Positions 6,103-6,719 of a stretch of 6,719 bases of DNA are shown piece by piece. The position numbers were made by a program, and so were the translations under genes. Source of the stretch: Verrucomicrobiota bacterium (GTDB lineage: Bacteria > Verrucomicrobiota > Lentisphaeria > Oligosphaerales > Oligosphaeraceae); NCBI GenBank assembly GCA_022709995.1, contig JAKLHU010000120.1, positions 1-6,719 of the forward strand, read 5' to 3'. The notes under the pieces were generated by a model, which worked only from the letters and a program-made list of their open reading frames with translations, was not told the DNA's origin and searched no databases. Position 1 is the first letter of the stretch, and every line of letters starts with the position of its first letter.

Positions 6103-6719
6103 AAAAGAAAACCATCTTCTTCCGGAAAAGCGCCGACCGGCTGGTCCGCCTCGCCTCCGGACTGGCGGTCGGGGTCGCCATCGCCGTCATGTTCTGGATC
6201 CTGGTCACCGTATTCCGGCAAGGCGGCGCCGCCCTCCGGCTGACCTTCTTCCTCAATCCGTCCAAGCCCTACGGCATCGTAGACGGCGGCATCGCCAACG
6301 CCATTCTCGGAACGGTCGTCATCACCTTCGGAGCCGCCCTCCTGGCGGTGCCGCCGGCCCTTCTCGGCGGCATCTGCCTGTCCGAATACAAGGACTATCG
6401 CCGCCTGGCGGCGACGCTGCGGTTCGCGGCCAACGTCATGATGGGCATGCCCTCCGTCATCGTCGGCCTGTTCGTCTACACCGTCATCGTCGTGCCCACC
6501 GGCAATTTTTCCGGCCTGGCCGGGTCCATCGCCCTGGCCATCATCATGTTTCCAGTCATCATGCGCACGACCGAGGACATGCTCGCCATGGTTCCGTATG
6601 CCCTGCGGGAATCGGCCTTGGCCCTCGGCATGACGCGCACCCGCACGACCGTCCAGATCGTCTGCCGGGCTGCCCGCAAAGGCTTGTTGACCGGCATTCT
6701 CCTGGCCTTGTCCCGGGTC
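6099..6719 (+). CDS. pstA: Phosphate ABC transporter permease PstA, 3'-truncated
   Basis: This is the partner permease of PstC. It begins inside the pstC stop codon (ATGA overlap), which implies translational coupling, with a purine-rich GAGGGGAGG at 6086-6094 as ribosome-binding site. The 207 codons present cover roughly the first two thirds of a normal PstA of about 280-300 residues. There is a basic cytoplasmic start (MKKK), a first membrane segment at 19-39, a periplasmic stretch (FFLNPSKPYGIVDGGI, 50-65), then segments at about 69-92, 113-132 and 139-155. The EAA-type loop that docks on PstB is ALRESALALGMTRTRTTVQI (168-187), followed by the GLLTGILLALSRV (195-207) run typical of PstA. 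The rest of the gene, and the expected pstB and phoU, lie beyond the right edge. Confidence 0.95.
   Translation, partial: MKKKTIFFRKSADRLVRLASGLAVGVAIAVMFWILVTVFRQGGAALRLTFFLNPSKPYGIVDGGIANAILGTVVITFGAALLAVPPALLGGICLSEYKDYRRLAATLRFAANVMMGMPSVIVGLFVYTVIVVPTGNFSGLAGSIALAIIMFPVIMRTTEDMLAMVPYALRESALALGMTRTRTTVQIVCRAARKGLLTGILLALSRV

Overview
This GC-rich bacterial window holds two divergently transcribed blocks separated by a regulatory gap of about 430 bp (2986-3412). I infer a Gram-negative-type bacterium. The PstS has a cleavable signal peptide with no lipobox cysteine, the Shine-Dalgarno sequences are purine-rich, and the gene set (a glycosidase-like protein, a gut-type pyridoxamine kinase and a pst operon) would fit Lentisphaerota/Verrucomicrobiota or a similar carbohydrate-degrading lineage. 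That taxonomic guess is weak and is not based on any search.

Left block, minus strand. A complete PdxY/PdxK-type pyridoxal/pyridoxamine kinase (2113-2985) is followed 84 bp downstream by the first 676 codons of a large protein (1-2028, running off the left edge). That protein looks like a carbohydrate-active enzyme with a GH20-type N-terminal domain and a TIM-barrel-like body. A candidate promoter at 3192-3219 and a leader of about 200 nt precede the kinase gene. The leader contains an 8-bp hairpin and a 15-codon reading frame ending just upstream of the kinase ribosome-binding site.

Right block, plus strand. This is the start of a high-affinity phosphate ABC transporter operon: pstS (3413-4408), an unrecognised gene (about 4484-5044) with a basic and proline-rich N-terminus and a possible small beta-barrel (Sm/Hfq-like) core, pstC (5176-6102) and pstA (6099 to the right edge, truncated). 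pstC and pstA overlap by ATGA. Upstream of pstS are four hexamers at a strict 11-bp period, followed 11 bp later by a -10-like hexamer. This is the architecture of a PhoB-type Pho box, so induction by phosphate starvation is the likely control. pstB and phoU would be expected beyond the right edge.

The points most worth checking are the unknown gene inside the pst operon, whose 5' end shows signs of a frameshift (natural, programmed or sequencing error), a 27-bp near-identical repeat that duplicates the end of that gene in front of pstC, the candidate Pho box, and the 13-bp tandem repeat lying over the kinase promoter. I saw no tRNA, rRNA, CRISPR array, insertion sequence or convincing Rho-independent terminator.
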